IMG/VR virus record: IMGVR_UViG_3300040758_000102
Coordinates: 1-24,539 of that record
Length of the DNA: 24,539 nucleotides
Source of the DNA: a virus
Strand: one strand, 5' to 3'
In this document: positions 1-8,497 of the stretch, piece after piece
Layout of the letters: each line of letters starts with the position of its first letter
Position numbering within the stretch: position 1 is the stretch's first letter
The notes under the pieces: generated by a model
Told to the model about the DNA's origin: nothing
Seen by the model: only the letters and a program-made list of their open reading frames with translations
Database searches by the model: none
Made by a program: the position numbers and the translations under genes

Positions 1-28
1 CATCAAATCGGTTGGAGAGGCAACGAAA

Positions 29-475
29 ATGGGTGACACATATACACCGGGGTCTAGCGTTTCATCGGCTACCGACCAACCGGACACGACCGGCTCTGCG
101 GCTGCGGCTGCTGCGAGAAAGTCAGCGTCAAAACCTGCCGAGAGCGGTCTCAAGAAAGCCGGTAGCACCTTGCAGGCTGCGGGTAGCAAGATGGGGGGCG
201 GGCTGACACCCAGCGACTTCGTGAAAGCCGAGATAATGCATGGCGGCGGACCTGTCACGCATGACGGCATTTACAAACTGAAGATGGGCGAACACGTTCT
301 TACCGAGAAGGAAGCGGCAAACGCCCGCAAGCATGCCTTGATGGCATCGGGGATGAAATCTCTGATGAAGTCAGGTAAGCCGAAGCTGCCGAAGCCTAAA
401 GCGGCGATGTCAACTGCTCAACCAGTTTCAGGCGGTTTGACGACTACAGAGAAACCAGAGGGAGCAATATCATGA
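29..475 (+). CDS. Small phage protein, probable virion-associated
   Basis: This is a 148-residue basic protein. Its start has a good Shine-Dalgarno site (GGAGAGG, about 10 nt upstream). The first 55 residues are low-complexity Ala/Ser/Lys/Gly. The centre, about residues 70-110, carries the pattern HDGIYKLKMGEHVLTEKEA followed by ARKHALM. Short phage proteins of the virion or tail regions often carry a similar 'GPxxHDGxYxLxxGEHVLTxxEA' segment. The C-terminus is Lys/Pro-rich. The stop overlaps the next start by 4 nt (ATGA), so the two genes are probably translationally coupled. I recognise the pattern but no defined function. There is no signal peptide or membrane segment. Confidence 0.75.
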   Translation: MGDTYTPGSSVSSATDQPDTTGSAAAAAARKSASKPAESGLKKAGSTLQAAGSKMGGGLTPSDFVKAEIMHGGGPVTHDGIYKLKMGEHVLTEKEAANARKHALMASGMKSLMKSGKPKLPKPKAAMSTAQPVSGGLTTTEKPEGAIS

Positions 476-777
476 TTAAAGGAACCAGCAATAGCGGTGC
501 GAACAAAGCCCCCAGACCGAAATCTGTGATGGTGTTCAAGGGCATCAAAGGCTTGGTTGCTTCTGGTCCCGGCATGACGAAGTCCGTGGACAATCAGAAG
601 CTGCGTCCCGAGGGTGCGGTTCACATTGATGCCGGAAACCTGAAGAAAGCAACAGGCACCTCAAAGACGGCTGCCGGGTCTCCGAAAACCATCAAGGGCG
701 GTTCGGTCAAAGTGATGTCTAAGATTCGCCCCGAGGGTGGAATCAGTCGGGACACTGCAAAAGTCCTGAAGCCGTAA
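472..777 (+). CDS. Small basic phage protein of unknown function
   Basis: This is a 101-residue, strongly basic protein rich in Lys, Gly and Ser. It begins at the ATGA overlap with the upstream gene, with GAGGGAGC as the ribosome binding site inside that gene's end. Two similar segments, KLRPEGAVHIDAG (about residues 43-55) and KIRPEGGISRDTA (about 84-96), form an internal repeat of the RPEG(A/G) type. The charge suggests nucleic-acid or capsid contact, but that is only inference. No family is recognised. The position between two virion-type genes suggests a minor structural role. Confidence 0.65.
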   Translation: MIKGTSNSGANKAPRPKSVMVFKGIKGLVASGPGMTKSVDNQKLRPEGAVHIDAGNLKKATGTSKTAAGSPKTIKGGSVKVMSKIRPEGGISRDTAKVLKP

Positions 778-803
778 TTGCTTTTCGGACAGGAGAAGTC
801 AAA

Positions 804-1397
804 ATGGGCGTTTTACGAACTCTACCAGCACTCGTAGCGAGCAATACCGTCATCACACCGGTTTATTCTGGCACGGTGATTGCTGCGTCAACTTTCGCAT
901 GGGCAGCCGGTATCGCCACGGTTGTGTTGAACACATCCGCATTTCCGAAGAATGGGTATAACGGACCCAACGTTGCCATCTCTAACCCACCGTCAGGCGG
1001 GCAGCAAGTCACACTGTGGGGGTTCACTTCACCGGCGGGAGCATATGCAAACGGCAGACCCGTTACTGTTATTGACAACAACCCGGCTTTGAAGTCGTTT
1101 CGGTTCTATCTCACGGGTCCGAGCGTCACGCAAGCTGCGACATCGGATACGGGTTCAACCGCTGCGTGCCCGTTCCAGCACTATCGTGCCGTACGAATTG
1201 AAATTGACCCGAGTGCTTCCGACACGATTTGGGTCGGTGATTTGAACTTGTCGTCTACGCAGTATATGGCGGCACTCTCTGCGGCTGGGCAAACATCCAT
1301 TGAGATAGCGAGCGAGAACATCCCAGCGGACAGAATTTTCGTGTTGGCGAGCGGCGACAACGCTGATGACATTGTTCATTGCACGTTGATCTACTAA
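804..1397 (+). CDS. Probable virion structural protein
   Basis: This 197-residue protein is preceded by a clear Shine-Dalgarno site (AGGAGAAG, 790-797). It is rich in Thr, Ser, Ala, Val and Ile with alternating hydrophobic patterns, as expected for a beta-rich structural protein, and has no signal peptide or catalytic motif. Its composition and size resemble the 198-aa protein at 11751-12347, which follows the capsid gene, but I did not establish homology. The C-terminus (IFVLASGDNADDIVHCTLIY) reads like the last strands of a beta-sandwich. A decoration, head-tail or appendage protein is most likely; the exact role is unknown. Confidence 0.7.
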   Translation: MGVLRTLPALVASNTVITPVYSGTVIAASTFAWAAGIATVVLNTSAFPKNGYNGPNVAISNPPSGGQQVTLWGFTSPAGAYANGRPVTVIDNNPALKSFRFYLTGPSVTQAATSDTGSTAACPFQHYRAVRIEIDPSASDTIWVGDLNLSSTQYMAALSAAGQTSIEIASENIPADRIFVLASGDNADDIVHCTLIY

Positions 1398-1408
1398 AGA
1401 GGCTCACC

Positions 1409-1852
1409 GTGGCAAGCGAAAAAGGAAACAGCAACAGTCAATTTATTCTGGAGGCCATCTATCAGGCGGTCTTCACAGCGATTGCGGGGCTTGCTCAAAA
1501 CGCGGCGTCTCCGCTGACAAATCTATACGTCAGTCTCCATACAGCAGACCCAACGGCGGCGGGCAATCAGGCATCTAACGAAGCAGCCTACGGGTCCTAT
1601 GCTCGTGTCGCAGTTGCTCGGTCAACAGCAGGCTGGTCTATCACCAGTGAAACTATTTCCAACGTCGCAGCGATTACGTTTCCGACTTCATCCAGCGGCA
1701 CCGAAACCGAGACATACGTCGGAGTCGGCACGGCGGCAACAGGGAACGGCGTTCTCCTGTGGGCTGGTGAGTTGACGGCTCCTCTCGCAGTTGGTAGTGC
1801 AGGTATCACCCCGTTGTTTGCAATAGGTGAACTGGAAATCACCGAAGGGTAA
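1409..1852 (+). CDS. Phage tail/appendage protein of the 'LYVSLHTADP' type
   Basis: This 147-residue protein starts at GTG 1409, which has AAAGAGG at 1396-1402. An upstream in-frame ATG at 1379 lies inside the preceding gene without a ribosome site. The sequence LYVSLHTADPTAAG, then YARVAVARSTAGW, then AITFPT, and an ending FAIGELEITE follow a pattern common in small phage tail-fibre or structural proteins (the type often annotated as gp80-like tail fibre protein; this is from memory). Ala, Thr and Gly dominate and the fold is probably beta-rich. It sits directly before a large modular tail-type protein, so a receptor-binding or fibre-associated role is plausible. Confidence 0.7.
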   Translation: MASEKGNSNSQFILEAIYQAVFTAIAGLAQNAASPLTNLYVSLHTADPTAAGNQASNEAAYGSYARVAVARSTAGWSITSETISNVAAITFPTSSSGTETETYVGVGTAATGNGVLLWAGELTAPLAVGSAGITPLFAIGELEITEG

Positions 1853-1861
1853 GGTGATTCC

Positions 1862-3568
1862 ATGAGTATCTTCGGTTCCCCAGTATTCACCGCAGCCGGG
1901 GCAGCACCTTCATCAAGCAAAACCTCCACTGCTATTATAAATACAACCACGGGCGATTTGATCGTTGCGATAGCTCAAATCAATGGCACAGGTGTAACGG
2001 CGGCGGCTTTTTCGGATGACATTGGCGGCAACAATTACACAGTCCAAACGTTGCAAGGTACTTTTGGTTGGAAGACAGTCGTGGCGTATTGCATTAGCAC
2101 TGGCACCAACGCTGCGAATCACGTTACCGTGCTTTGGACTGCTACTGGGACTCCGGGTTTCAACACGCTCGGCGTTTGGGATATCCCAATTTCTGGCGGC
2201 ACTCCTGTTTTTGATGTGAATCCTTTTGGTGCGAGCCGCAGCAGTTCTAGCACCCCCACCACAGCATCATTTAACACTGTCGGTACGGATGAAATCGTTC
2301 TGACCATGACGGCAAACGATTTTACAGGCATAACGTATACCGCACAGGACGGCAGTCACACACTGGATGCTTCAAACGCCATCAGCGGGGATATGGGTGC
2401 TCAACACATTCTTTTCTCATCCGCGCAAACGGGTATTACTGAATTCATGAATCAAAGTGGAAGTACAGACTGGGTAATCGCGTCGGTCGGATTTCAAGCA
2501 GTAGTACTTAATCCAATCTCCGCGTCCCTCAGCGGGCATGCAACTATCAGCGCTTTGATTGGAACCTTGAATCCAATTTCTGCATCCATCACCGGGCATG
2601 CGACAATCAGCGCCCAACCGACAGCGGGAATGGTTTTCACAACGCTGGCGTCTGATACATTTCACCGAGCGCCTGAAAGTCCGCTTGCATCGCCGCCATG
2701 GCAACTGGACACGGTTGGCGACAACGGCTTACAGATCGTGAGTGATGCCTGCGAACCTCAAGTGATATTGCCGACGAACGGGAGCGGGGAATTTTATACC
2801 GGCATCACATGGCCGACCGATTGTTGGGCTGAAATCACCATCGTTAACTTCGCTGACCCAAGTTCAGATTTTGACCTGCTTGTTCGGGACACGGCGTTAG
2901 ACCGAAGCACGCCGACAGGCTATGATCTTGCCGTCAACTTAAATGGCAACGGTCCAGCCCCATGTACTGGCATCGTGGCGTTCTATAACGACACCGAAGA
3001 GGGAGAAATTTGGACGAGTTCCCTAACTGTCACCAACGGGGACATTTTCAAAGTAGCGGTTGTCGGATCAGGTTGGTATGTGTGGCAGAACGGCGTCCTG
3101 TTGCAGTCAGGCATTGATAGTTCGGTCACCACCCGTGGACTTACGGGATTGATATTGGAAGCCGACCCCACTATATCAAACTCAACAGTGAAGAACTTCA
3201 GTGGTGGTGCGGTCGGGGATTCAATTTCAGGAAACGTCGGAACGGCAGGTGTGACGGTATCCTACACTGGCACGTCCTCAGGTAGTGTGACCTCGGCGGC
3301 GGATGGCGGGTACACAATCAGCGGGCTTGCGGATGGCACGTATACGGTTACGCCGACGCTCTTACGCTACACGTTCTCGCCAACCGATGCAACTGAAACA
3401 CTAGGCGGCGGGAATCCGAACGCCGTCACAAGCGTGAATTTCACTTCAACCTTCATTGTGAGTGGTGGAAATCCATCCGTCCTCGGGACGATTTGGTTCG
3501 GGGGACGAGAGATTTCAGGTTCCACCAACATTATGGGAACCGGTCAAAGGACAGGCACAAGCCGATAA
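1862..3568 (+). CDS. Modular tail/fibre-like protein with Ig-like or carbohydrate-binding-like domains
   Basis: This 568-residue protein starts 9 nt after the preceding stop, with AAGGTGA as ribosome site. Residues 1-215 are a Ser/Thr-rich beta domain. Two 20-residue tandem repeats follow (about 217-256, NPISAS.SGHATISA type). About residues 258-455 contain FHRAPESPL, GYDLAVNLNG and WYVWQNGVLL, a pattern of concanavalin/LamG-like jelly-roll domains. Residues 460-530 contain ISGNVGTAGVTVSYTG and GYTISGLADGTYTVTP, typical of carboxypeptidase-regulatory-like or SdrD-like Ig folds. A surface-exposed adhesin or fibre role is the best reading. Domain assignments come from pattern only. Confidence 0.7.
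   Translation: MSIFGSPVFTAAGAAPSSSKTSTAIINTTTGDLIVAIAQINGTGVTAAAFSDDIGGNNYTVQTLQGTFGWKTVVAYCISTGTNAANHVTVLWTATGTPGFNTLGVWDIPISGGTPVFDVNPFGASRSSSSTPTTASFNTVGTDEIVLTMTANDFTGITYTAQDGSHTLDASNAISGDMGAQHILFSSAQTGITEFMNQSGSTDWVIASVGFQAVVLNPISASLSGHATISALIGTLNPISASITGHATISAQPTAGMVFTTLASDTFHRAPESPLASPPWQLDTVGDNGLQIVSDACEPQVILPTNGSGEFYTGITWPTDCWAEITIVNFADPSSDFDLLVRDTALDRSTPTGYDLAVNLNGNGPAPCTGIVAFYNDTEEGEIWTSSLTVTNGDIFKVAVVGSGWYVWQNGVLLQSGIDSSVTTRGLTGLILEADPTISNSTVKNFSGGAVGDSISGNVGTAGVTVSYTGTSSGSVTSAADGGYTISGLADGTYTVTPTLLRYTFSPTDATETLGGGNPNAVTSVNFTSTFIVSGGNPSVLGTIWFGGREISGSTNIMGTGQRTGTSR
2511..2617 (+). repeat. 60-bp tandem repeat inside the tail protein gene
   Basis: Two copies of a 60-bp unit begin at 2511 and 2571; the second is partial at its 3' end. 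They encode NPISASLSGHATISA and NPISASITGHATISA. The copies differ mostly at third codon positions, so the duplication is old enough to have drifted while the protein was kept. Confidence 0.85.
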
Positions 3569-3584
3569 GGTAGGAGCAGCTACC

Positions 3585-5507
3585 ATGATAGACATCTACG
3601 TAGACCCCATCGCACTTGCACAATACCGAGCAGATTTTGACGCTAACATTCTGCCCCCCGAGCGTCGGAAATGGTACGATAGCGCCCCGGAAGAGAAACT
3701 GGATAAGTGGTTCCGAGGACGATTCAAATGCATGAAGAGCCATCTCTACCTGAGTGATTGGGTTGAGCACCCGGAGACAGGTAAACTTGTGCCGATATCT
3801 GCGGACTGGGATTTCCAGTCAAACCCCCACAGCATTCTATTTAGCCGCTTTGTTCAGAAGCGTCCCGGGGAGGGTTTTGTTCTCTCCGACTTGGAATCCC
3901 TCACCAAGAAGATGATGATTCTGTGGCCTCGCGGTACTTTCAAGTCTTCCGCTGTTGTTGTTGATATCGTTCAGACCATCTTGAACTATCCGAACGTTCG
4001 CATATGCTTCCTCACCGGCGGCGAAGAACTCGGTATGCGGCGGTTGAAACAAATAAAGCGGATATTTGAAAATCCCACCGAGACCTTTGCGTATCTCTTT
4101 CCTGAGTTCTGTTTTGTGGGGCGATTGGATCAAAAGTCAAACAACTGGGGAGACGTGAATGCCAAGATGGGCAATCAGCACGAGTTTACAGTGCCCTGCC
4201 GCACGAATGAAACTTTTCCCGAGCCTACGTTTTCTATCAGCACGGCGAAGTGCGTCAAAGCCGGGGCTCACTTTGACATCATCTACATTGATGACCTCGT
4301 GAACGAGACGAACTACAAAAGCATTCCGGCTCTGGAGAAATGCTATCAAGATTACATAGATATCTGCCCGATGCTTGAACCCACAGGCTACATCGTGATG
4401 ACTGGAACTCGGTATTCGTGGGGGGATACCTACGAGCGTATTCAAGAGAACGCCCGAGAAGAGGAGAAACAGTTAGGACACACTGTATGGGCATTCTCTA
4501 TTCAAGATTGCTGGAGTTATGCGTGCGCGAACTGCAATCATCCACAGGTCTATCACGACACGGCGACGAATATTCTTCATCCGCTGTGCATGGGTCTTGC
4601 GTGCAAATGCCCCGGGTTTGTTGCGACCGGGGATCGAGGTCTTCTGTTTCCTGAGACCCGAGCGCATGACGGTCGGGCAATTGGTCATACTTTGGGCGGG
4701 TTGGAAAGTTTCAAGATTCAATACGGTGAGGAGTTCTTTGCGAATCAGTACGAGAATCGCCCTATCGCCGCTCAGACGCAGGTATTCACGGATGCACTCA
4801 TCGGAGCCCAAACGCTGTTTGACATAAACGCGATCCCGGGGTATAGCCAGTCATACACATTCGTCGTCGGCGACTTGGCGTACGTTGGACAGGAAGACCG
4901 GGACTTTTCTGTGATATTCGTGTGTCGGTTATTTCAGGGGCAGATTTTCATCTACGACTGTCTCTTTGGAAACTGGGACTCCGGGGAGGTAGCGAAGATC
5001 ACGGTTGATGTTTTACTCACACACAGACCCCGAGATGTGTTCTATGAGCAGTTCAATGGCTGGGACGCATACCAAAGGCTTATTGAATCCGAAGCGAAAA
5101 AGCGCCACATTGAGAACTTGCCTGTCCAGTGGTTGAAGTGTTCACGTACGGCGGACGCTAAAAAAATCCGTATCGGCACCGTCAAAGGCTTTCTGGCGGG
5201 AGCAAATCCCAACGAGCACGGGCGGCTGTGGTTTTACAGGAATATGGGCGGCAAGGACTACGCAGCGGCGTACGATAACCTTGTCAAACAGCTAGTGCGC
5301 TGGCCGAAGTTGGGGCGTCATGACGATTTTGCAGACTGCGCGGGGCAAGTAGTTCAGGCTCCGACTGGATTTCAGTTACAGGAGCCTCCACCTGTTCCGA
5401 CCGTGATGAATTGGCTTCGCAAACTGAACGCCGCCCAGACTGTAGAAGAGCCCGATAGCCGCCCGGCAGGCAGTTACGGGAGCGACGAGGACGACAGGTG
5501 GAAATAA
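3585..5507 (+). CDS. terL: Terminase large subunit (packaging ATPase/nuclease)
   Basis: This 640-residue protein powers DNA entry into the prohead and cuts the concatemer. The start is ATG 3585, supported by GGTAGGAG at 3569-3576; an earlier ATG at 3462 lies inside the tail gene and lacks a ribosome site. A Walker A-like loop is WPRGTFKSS (114-122). Walker B is FDIIYIDDL (230-238), followed by the coupling motif VMTGTRYSWGD. The nuclease domain shows VVGDLAYVG (Asp430) and GRHDDFADC (Asp580, Asp581, Asp584). Between the ATPase and nuclease domains lies a Cys-rich insert (Cys314, 317, 335, 340, 342) that looks like a small zinc ribbon. No small terminase is recognisable in the window. Confidence 0.93.
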   Translation: MIDIYVDPIALAQYRADFDANILPPERRKWYDSAPEEKLDKWFRGRFKCMKSHLYLSDWVEHPETGKLVPISADWDFQSNPHSILFSRFVQKRPGEGFVLSDLESLTKKMMILWPRGTFKSSAVVVDIVQTILNYPNVRICFLTGGEELGMRRLKQIKRIFENPTETFAYLFPEFCFVGRLDQKSNNWGDVNAKMGNQHEFTVPCRTNETFPEPTFSISTAKCVKAGAHFDIIYIDDLVNETNYKSIPALEKCYQDYIDICPMLEPTGYIVMTGTRYSWGDTYERIQENAREEEKQLGHTVWAFSIQDCWSYACANCNHPQVYHDTATNILHPLCMGLACKCPGFVATGDRGLLFPETRAHDGRAIGHTLGGLESFKIQYGEEFFANQYENRPIAAQTQVFTDALIGAQTLFDINAIPGYSQSYTFVVGDLAYVGQEDRDFSVIFVCRLFQGQIFIYDCLFGNWDSGEVAKITVDVLLTHRPRDVFYEQFNGWDAYQRLIESEAKKRHIENLPVQWLKCSRTADAKKIRIGTVKGFLAGANPNEHGRLWFYRNMGGKDYAAAYDNLVKQLVRWPKLGRHDDFADCAGQVVQAPTGFQLQEPPPVPTVMNWLRKLNAAQTVEEPDSRPAGSYGSDEDDRWK

Positions 5508-5528
5508 AGGTCGCAGAATGAGGAGAAA

Positions 5529-5552
5529 ACGACTTTTTGCGCCTTATGTGAG
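5529..5552 (+). promoter_or_regulatory. 24-nt head-block motif, copy 1 (portal leader)
   Basis: This element aligns without gaps to three others at 7847, 8955 and 10183. Invariant positions are GACT (3-6), GCC (13-15), TA (17-18) and TGAG (21-24). It is the most diverged copy and lies 38 nt before the portal start. Confidence 0.55.
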
Positions 5553-5567
5553 GGGGTATTTCCCCCT
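5551..5567 (+). promoter_or_regulatory. Hairpin in the portal leader
   Basis: A compact stem of six base pairs (AGGGGG with CCCCCT) closes a 5-nt loop immediately after the 24-nt motif and 8 nt before the portal ribosome site (AAGGAA, 5575-5580). There is no U-tract, so it is not a typical terminator. If transcription starts near the motif, it would be a 5'-end stem that could stabilise the message. Confidence 0.45.
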
Positions 5568-5590
5568 ACTGCCCAAGGAATCGTAGACTT

Positions 5591-7834
5591 ATGTCAGAAA
5601 ACGACATCAAAGCGGTCACTCACTTCGCCGACCTCGGTCAGATTAAAATTCTGGACCTTCCCGGTGCTATTCCGTATGGTGAAACTGCCCTCCCAATAAT
5701 GCCTACGGAGGTTGCTTTCATTGACCAACGTCGTTCTGATGTGTCAATGTTGAAGGAAGCAAACCTCAACCGTGAAGAATCCGAGAGTTTTATTGCCACG
5801 AGAGGCTTAATTGGGCGCTGGAACATGGCAGAAATCATGCTTCAGGCGTGGGTTAGCCCGATGAAGTGGAAAGGAAGCGAACAATTTCGGTCTCACCTCG
5901 GAATTCCGCTCGTCGCTGAGCAATTTTACAGCATTCACAGCGTTGTGAATCAGACTTTGTTCGGCGGATATCAAGTTTTCAAGGTTGATGCGACTTCCGG
6001 CACGCCGATGCCGTGCGCCGAGGCTCAACAAGCCCTCCTAAACGCCGAATTGAAGACGTGCGGCTTCAAAGGTGTGTCCGCTAAGACCGAAATGCGTGAA
6101 ATCACGTACGACGGGCTGTTCTACGGTCTCGGTGTTGCTCACTACGGCTGGAAAACTACCAAACAGAACATCATTAAGAAGGTTCAACGGTTCCATGACA
6201 AGTCCATGGTGGTGAACGGCGCTCTTGTAGTTGTTCCGCAGCCCACGGACGAGGATGATATTGAGGAAAAGACAATCGGGACGTGCGAAATTAACATGCC
6301 GATACTGGAACACGTGCCTGTTCGGCGTGCTCGGTACGCTCCTGACCTTCGCCGGGGTGACCCACGTGTTGCGGACTGGTTTGGACGCATCATTTACCTG
6401 ACTGGATACCAACTTGATGAACTTCGTAACACCCAAGGTTGGAATATTCCGAGTCGGGAGCAACTTGTGGCGCTGACGACACCGCAAATGCAGGACCAGT
6501 CACCGACAAACCCATTAGAAACGCTCGGGTCAAACACCGGAAACCCAGTTTTTCAGCAAACGACTACGCCGCAGAAGGCGTATCCCGAAAATTACACCGA
6601 GCGTACCGCTCACGACCCGTTGGCGAGGAAATTTGAATGCTTTGATTATTGGACAGGCTCGCGTCACGCGGTTATTTTGCAAAAAGAGTACGTTCTGCTC
6701 AACGAAACGCATAAATTCGGTCGTCCGCCATTTTTGGGCTTCTGTTTCCGCAATGCACCCGACTCCCTGCACGGATACGGCGTTGCATACTGGTTGACCG
6801 ACTTTCAACGGGTCTGTCAAGGCGTTGTGAACGCTTATTTGGACGACATGAACTTGAATTTGATGGGAACATACACTTCTCCCGCCGGTGCGAACAATAC
6901 GGCGCAGGCGCAGTGGATTTTCCCGGGCAAAATCTTCAAATCCGACCGGGAGGGCAAGATTGAACCGATGACTCGCAACGCCGTTGATGCAAACGAGCCT
7001 TTGGCGGTTATCGCGCAGATGAAAGCGTGGGCAGCTTCTATTTCTGGTGCAGGACCGGGTATGCTCGGGTCAAATCCGGGCAAATCGGGTGACATGCGGA
7101 CACCCGGCGGCGTTGAAGCAATCACCGGCGGCGAGAACATCAAGCTGCAAGACCTCGTGGACGTAGTTTCGGAGCAAGTCTTCGTTCCGTTCTTGGAGTT
7201 CTGCATTGAGAACAACCAAAAATTGAAGCCGTCACAAATCCGAGCGATGCTTTCACAGGAATTGGGTGAGGCATTCAAGCAAACTCCGTTGGATATTCTC
7301 AACGGCACGTACCGAGTTGAAATCTCGGCGGGCACCCGACTTATTGCCCGCGAAGCCGTGAATAAGACCATGGGTATTTTGGAAACGTTCCTTTCTGCCC
7401 CCGGAACCAAGGACATGCTGGCTGTGCAGGCTTTGAAGTTGGACGTGAACGGCATGTTCACTGCGATGTTTGATGCGTTTGGCGCACCGTACAAGGAACA
7501 CATTGTGGTGCCGATGGATGAAGAAGACAAGAAGCGAGCGATGGCTGATACGCAGGCTGCGTTATCACAGGGTAAAGTGGCGATGATGCAGGCTCAAGGT
7601 GCCGTCAAGAAGGACATTGATAACAACCAAGCCGAGAATCGCATGCTCATTGAAACTGGTAAACATGCTTTGAATGAGCATGGGAAGACCACGGACCAAG
7701 CAAACGATATGGCGTTGCAGAAACAACAGCAGGCTGCGGATAAAGCAATGGCTGCAACACCGGAGGAACAAGGTCTTGATCGTGCAGCGAAGGGAGCCTT
7801 CGCCAACATGGATAAGAGTGCATTTTCTGGATGA
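5591..7834 (+). CDS. Portal protein (head-tail connector)
   Basis: This 747-residue protein lies directly downstream of the terminase, as portals usually do. It forms the ring through which DNA is packaged and ejected. Length and layout match the large portals of podovirus-like phages (that of N4 is about 760 residues). Recognisable features are a mixed alpha/beta core with QFYSIHSVVNQTLFGGYQVF (near residue 120), LFYGLGVAHYGWKTT (near 180), FRNAPDSLHGYGVAYWLTDF (near 390), and a helical stem region around GGVEAITGGENIKLQDLVD. The C-terminal 90 residues are Gln/Lys/Ala-rich and helical, as in barrel or coiled-coil extensions. The assignment rests on position, size and pattern rather than an invariant motif. 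Confidence 0.85.
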   Translation: MSENDIKAVTHFADLGQIKILDLPGAIPYGETALPIMPTEVAFIDQRRSDVSMLKEANLNREESESFIATRGLIGRWNMAEIMLQAWVSPMKWKGSEQFRSHLGIPLVAEQFYSIHSVVNQTLFGGYQVFKVDATSGTPMPCAEAQQALLNAELKTCGFKGVSAKTEMREITYDGLFYGLGVAHYGWKTTKQNIIKKVQRFHDKSMVVNGALVVVPQPTDEDDIEEKTIGTCEINMPILEHVPVRRARYAPDLRRGDPRVADWFGRIIYLTGYQLDELRNTQGWNIPSREQLVALTTPQMQDQSPTNPLETLGSNTGNPVFQQTTTPQKAYPENYTERTAHDPLARKFECFDYWTGSRHAVILQKEYVLLNETHKFGRPPFLGFCFRNAPDSLHGYGVAYWLTDFQRVCQGVVNAYLDDMNLNLMGTYTSPAGANNTAQAQWIFPGKIFKSDREGKIEPMTRNAVDANEPLAVIAQMKAWAASISGAGPGMLGSNPGKSGDMRTPGGVEAITGGENIKLQDLVDVVSEQVFVPFLEFCIENNQKLKPSQIRAMLSQELGEAFKQTPLDILNGTYRVEISAGTRLIAREAVNKTMGILETFLSAPGTKDMLAVQALKLDVNGMFTAMFDAFGAPYKEHIVVPMDEEDKKRAMADTQAALSQGKVAMMQAQGAVKKDIDNNQAENRMLIETGKHALNEHGKTTDQANDMALQKQQQAADKAMAATPEEQGLDRAAKGAFANMDKSAFSG

Positions 7835-7846
7835 CCCCCGAACTTT

Positions 7847-7870
7847 TTGACTATTCCTGCCATAAGTGAG
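7847..7870 (+). promoter_or_regulatory. 24-nt head-block motif, copy 2 (GIY-YIG leader)
   Basis: This copy lies in the 45-nt gap after the portal stop and 9 nt before the GIY-YIG start. It keeps TTGACT, GCCATAA and TGAG at the same spacing as the other copies. The terminal GAG merges with the ribosome site GAGGAGA. Confidence 0.6.
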
Positions 7871-7879
7871 GAGAGTCAA

Positions 7880-8497
7880 ATGTTCATCTATGTGATTGTT
7901 TGCCGTGAGACTTTGAAGTGTTATGTTGGACAGCACAAGAAGACTGATTTAGGGAAGTACCTTTCACAGAAGTATCACGATGCGAATAGGTACTCAGGGA
8001 AACGGTCGCATCTTTACGCAGCGATGCGATTGCATCCCCGCGAGACTTGGAGTATTCATCCCTTGGTTTCGGGGGTTGAATCCCGGCAAGAACTTGACGA
8101 GTTGGAAAAGCATTTTATTCGGGTTTTGAAAACGCAACACCCCGATGTCGGGTATAACATCTGTGACGGGGGCGAAGGATTCACAGGACCTCATACTTTA
8201 GAAGCAAGAAAAAAGATGGGGCGGGCGAGTCGTGGAAATCAAAACTGTAAGGGACTTAAGAATGCCTTGGGCTGCAAACACAGTTTAGAATCACTGCAAA
8301 ATGCCCATTTACATTATGCAGATCGAGATTTATGGAAATTGCACCAGAGTGCAGCACAAAAACTAGAAGGAAAACATCTGTTTTGGAAGGGTAAAAAGTT
8401 TTCAGACACGCACCGCGAAAATCTACAAAAATCGCACAAAGGAATTCCATGGTCGGCTGCGCGGCGGGCTGCCCAAAAGAAACGGAGCACAAAATGA
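7880..8497 (+). CDS. GIY-YIG homing endonuclease with NUMOD3-like C-terminus
   Basis: This 205-residue protein starts at ATG 7880, after GAGGAGA; an upstream in-frame ATG at 7847 coincides with the regulatory motif. The N-terminal GIY-YIG nuclease is visible as FIYVIVC (2-8), CYVGQ (14-18), a basic stretch GKRSHLY, LEKHFI with the likely metal-binding Glu, and VGYNICDGGEG. Two NUMOD3-type DNA-binding segments follow: TLEARKKMGRASRG and, near the end, KKFSDTHRENLQKSHKG. Such enzymes cut intronless or intergenic alleles and spread themselves. It sits free-standing between portal and a small gene, whose ATG overlaps its stop. Confidence 0.88.
   Translation: MFIYVIVCRETLKCYVGQHKKTDLGKYLSQKYHDANRYSGKRSHLYAAMRLHPRETWSIHPLVSGVESRQELDELEKHFIRVLKTQHPDVGYNICDGGEGFTGPHTLEARKKMGRASRGNQNCKGLKNALGCKHSLESLQNAHLHYADRDLWKLHQSAAQKLEGKHLFWKGKKFSDTHRENLQKSHKGIPWSAARRAAQKKRSTK

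Noticed and set aside
804-1397. Possible fifth copy of the head-block motif before 804
   Set aside because: GCCGTAATTG at about 770-780 matches only part of the motif and is explained by the codons and stop of the preceding gene.
3462-3584. Upstream extension of the terminase frame to ATG 3462
   Set aside because: It overlaps the tail-protein gene by over 100 nt, has no ribosome site, and ATG 3585 has GGTAGGAG at good spacing.
5529-5552. T7-like single-subunit polymerase promoter
   Set aside because: GACT and a TA-rich element are present, but spacing is about 8 nt longer than in T7 promoters and the GGGAGA start is missing.
6835-7530. Long minus-strand open frame opposite the portal gene
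   Set aside because: It is antisense to a well-supported portal gene, has shadow-like composition and no promoter or ribosome site.
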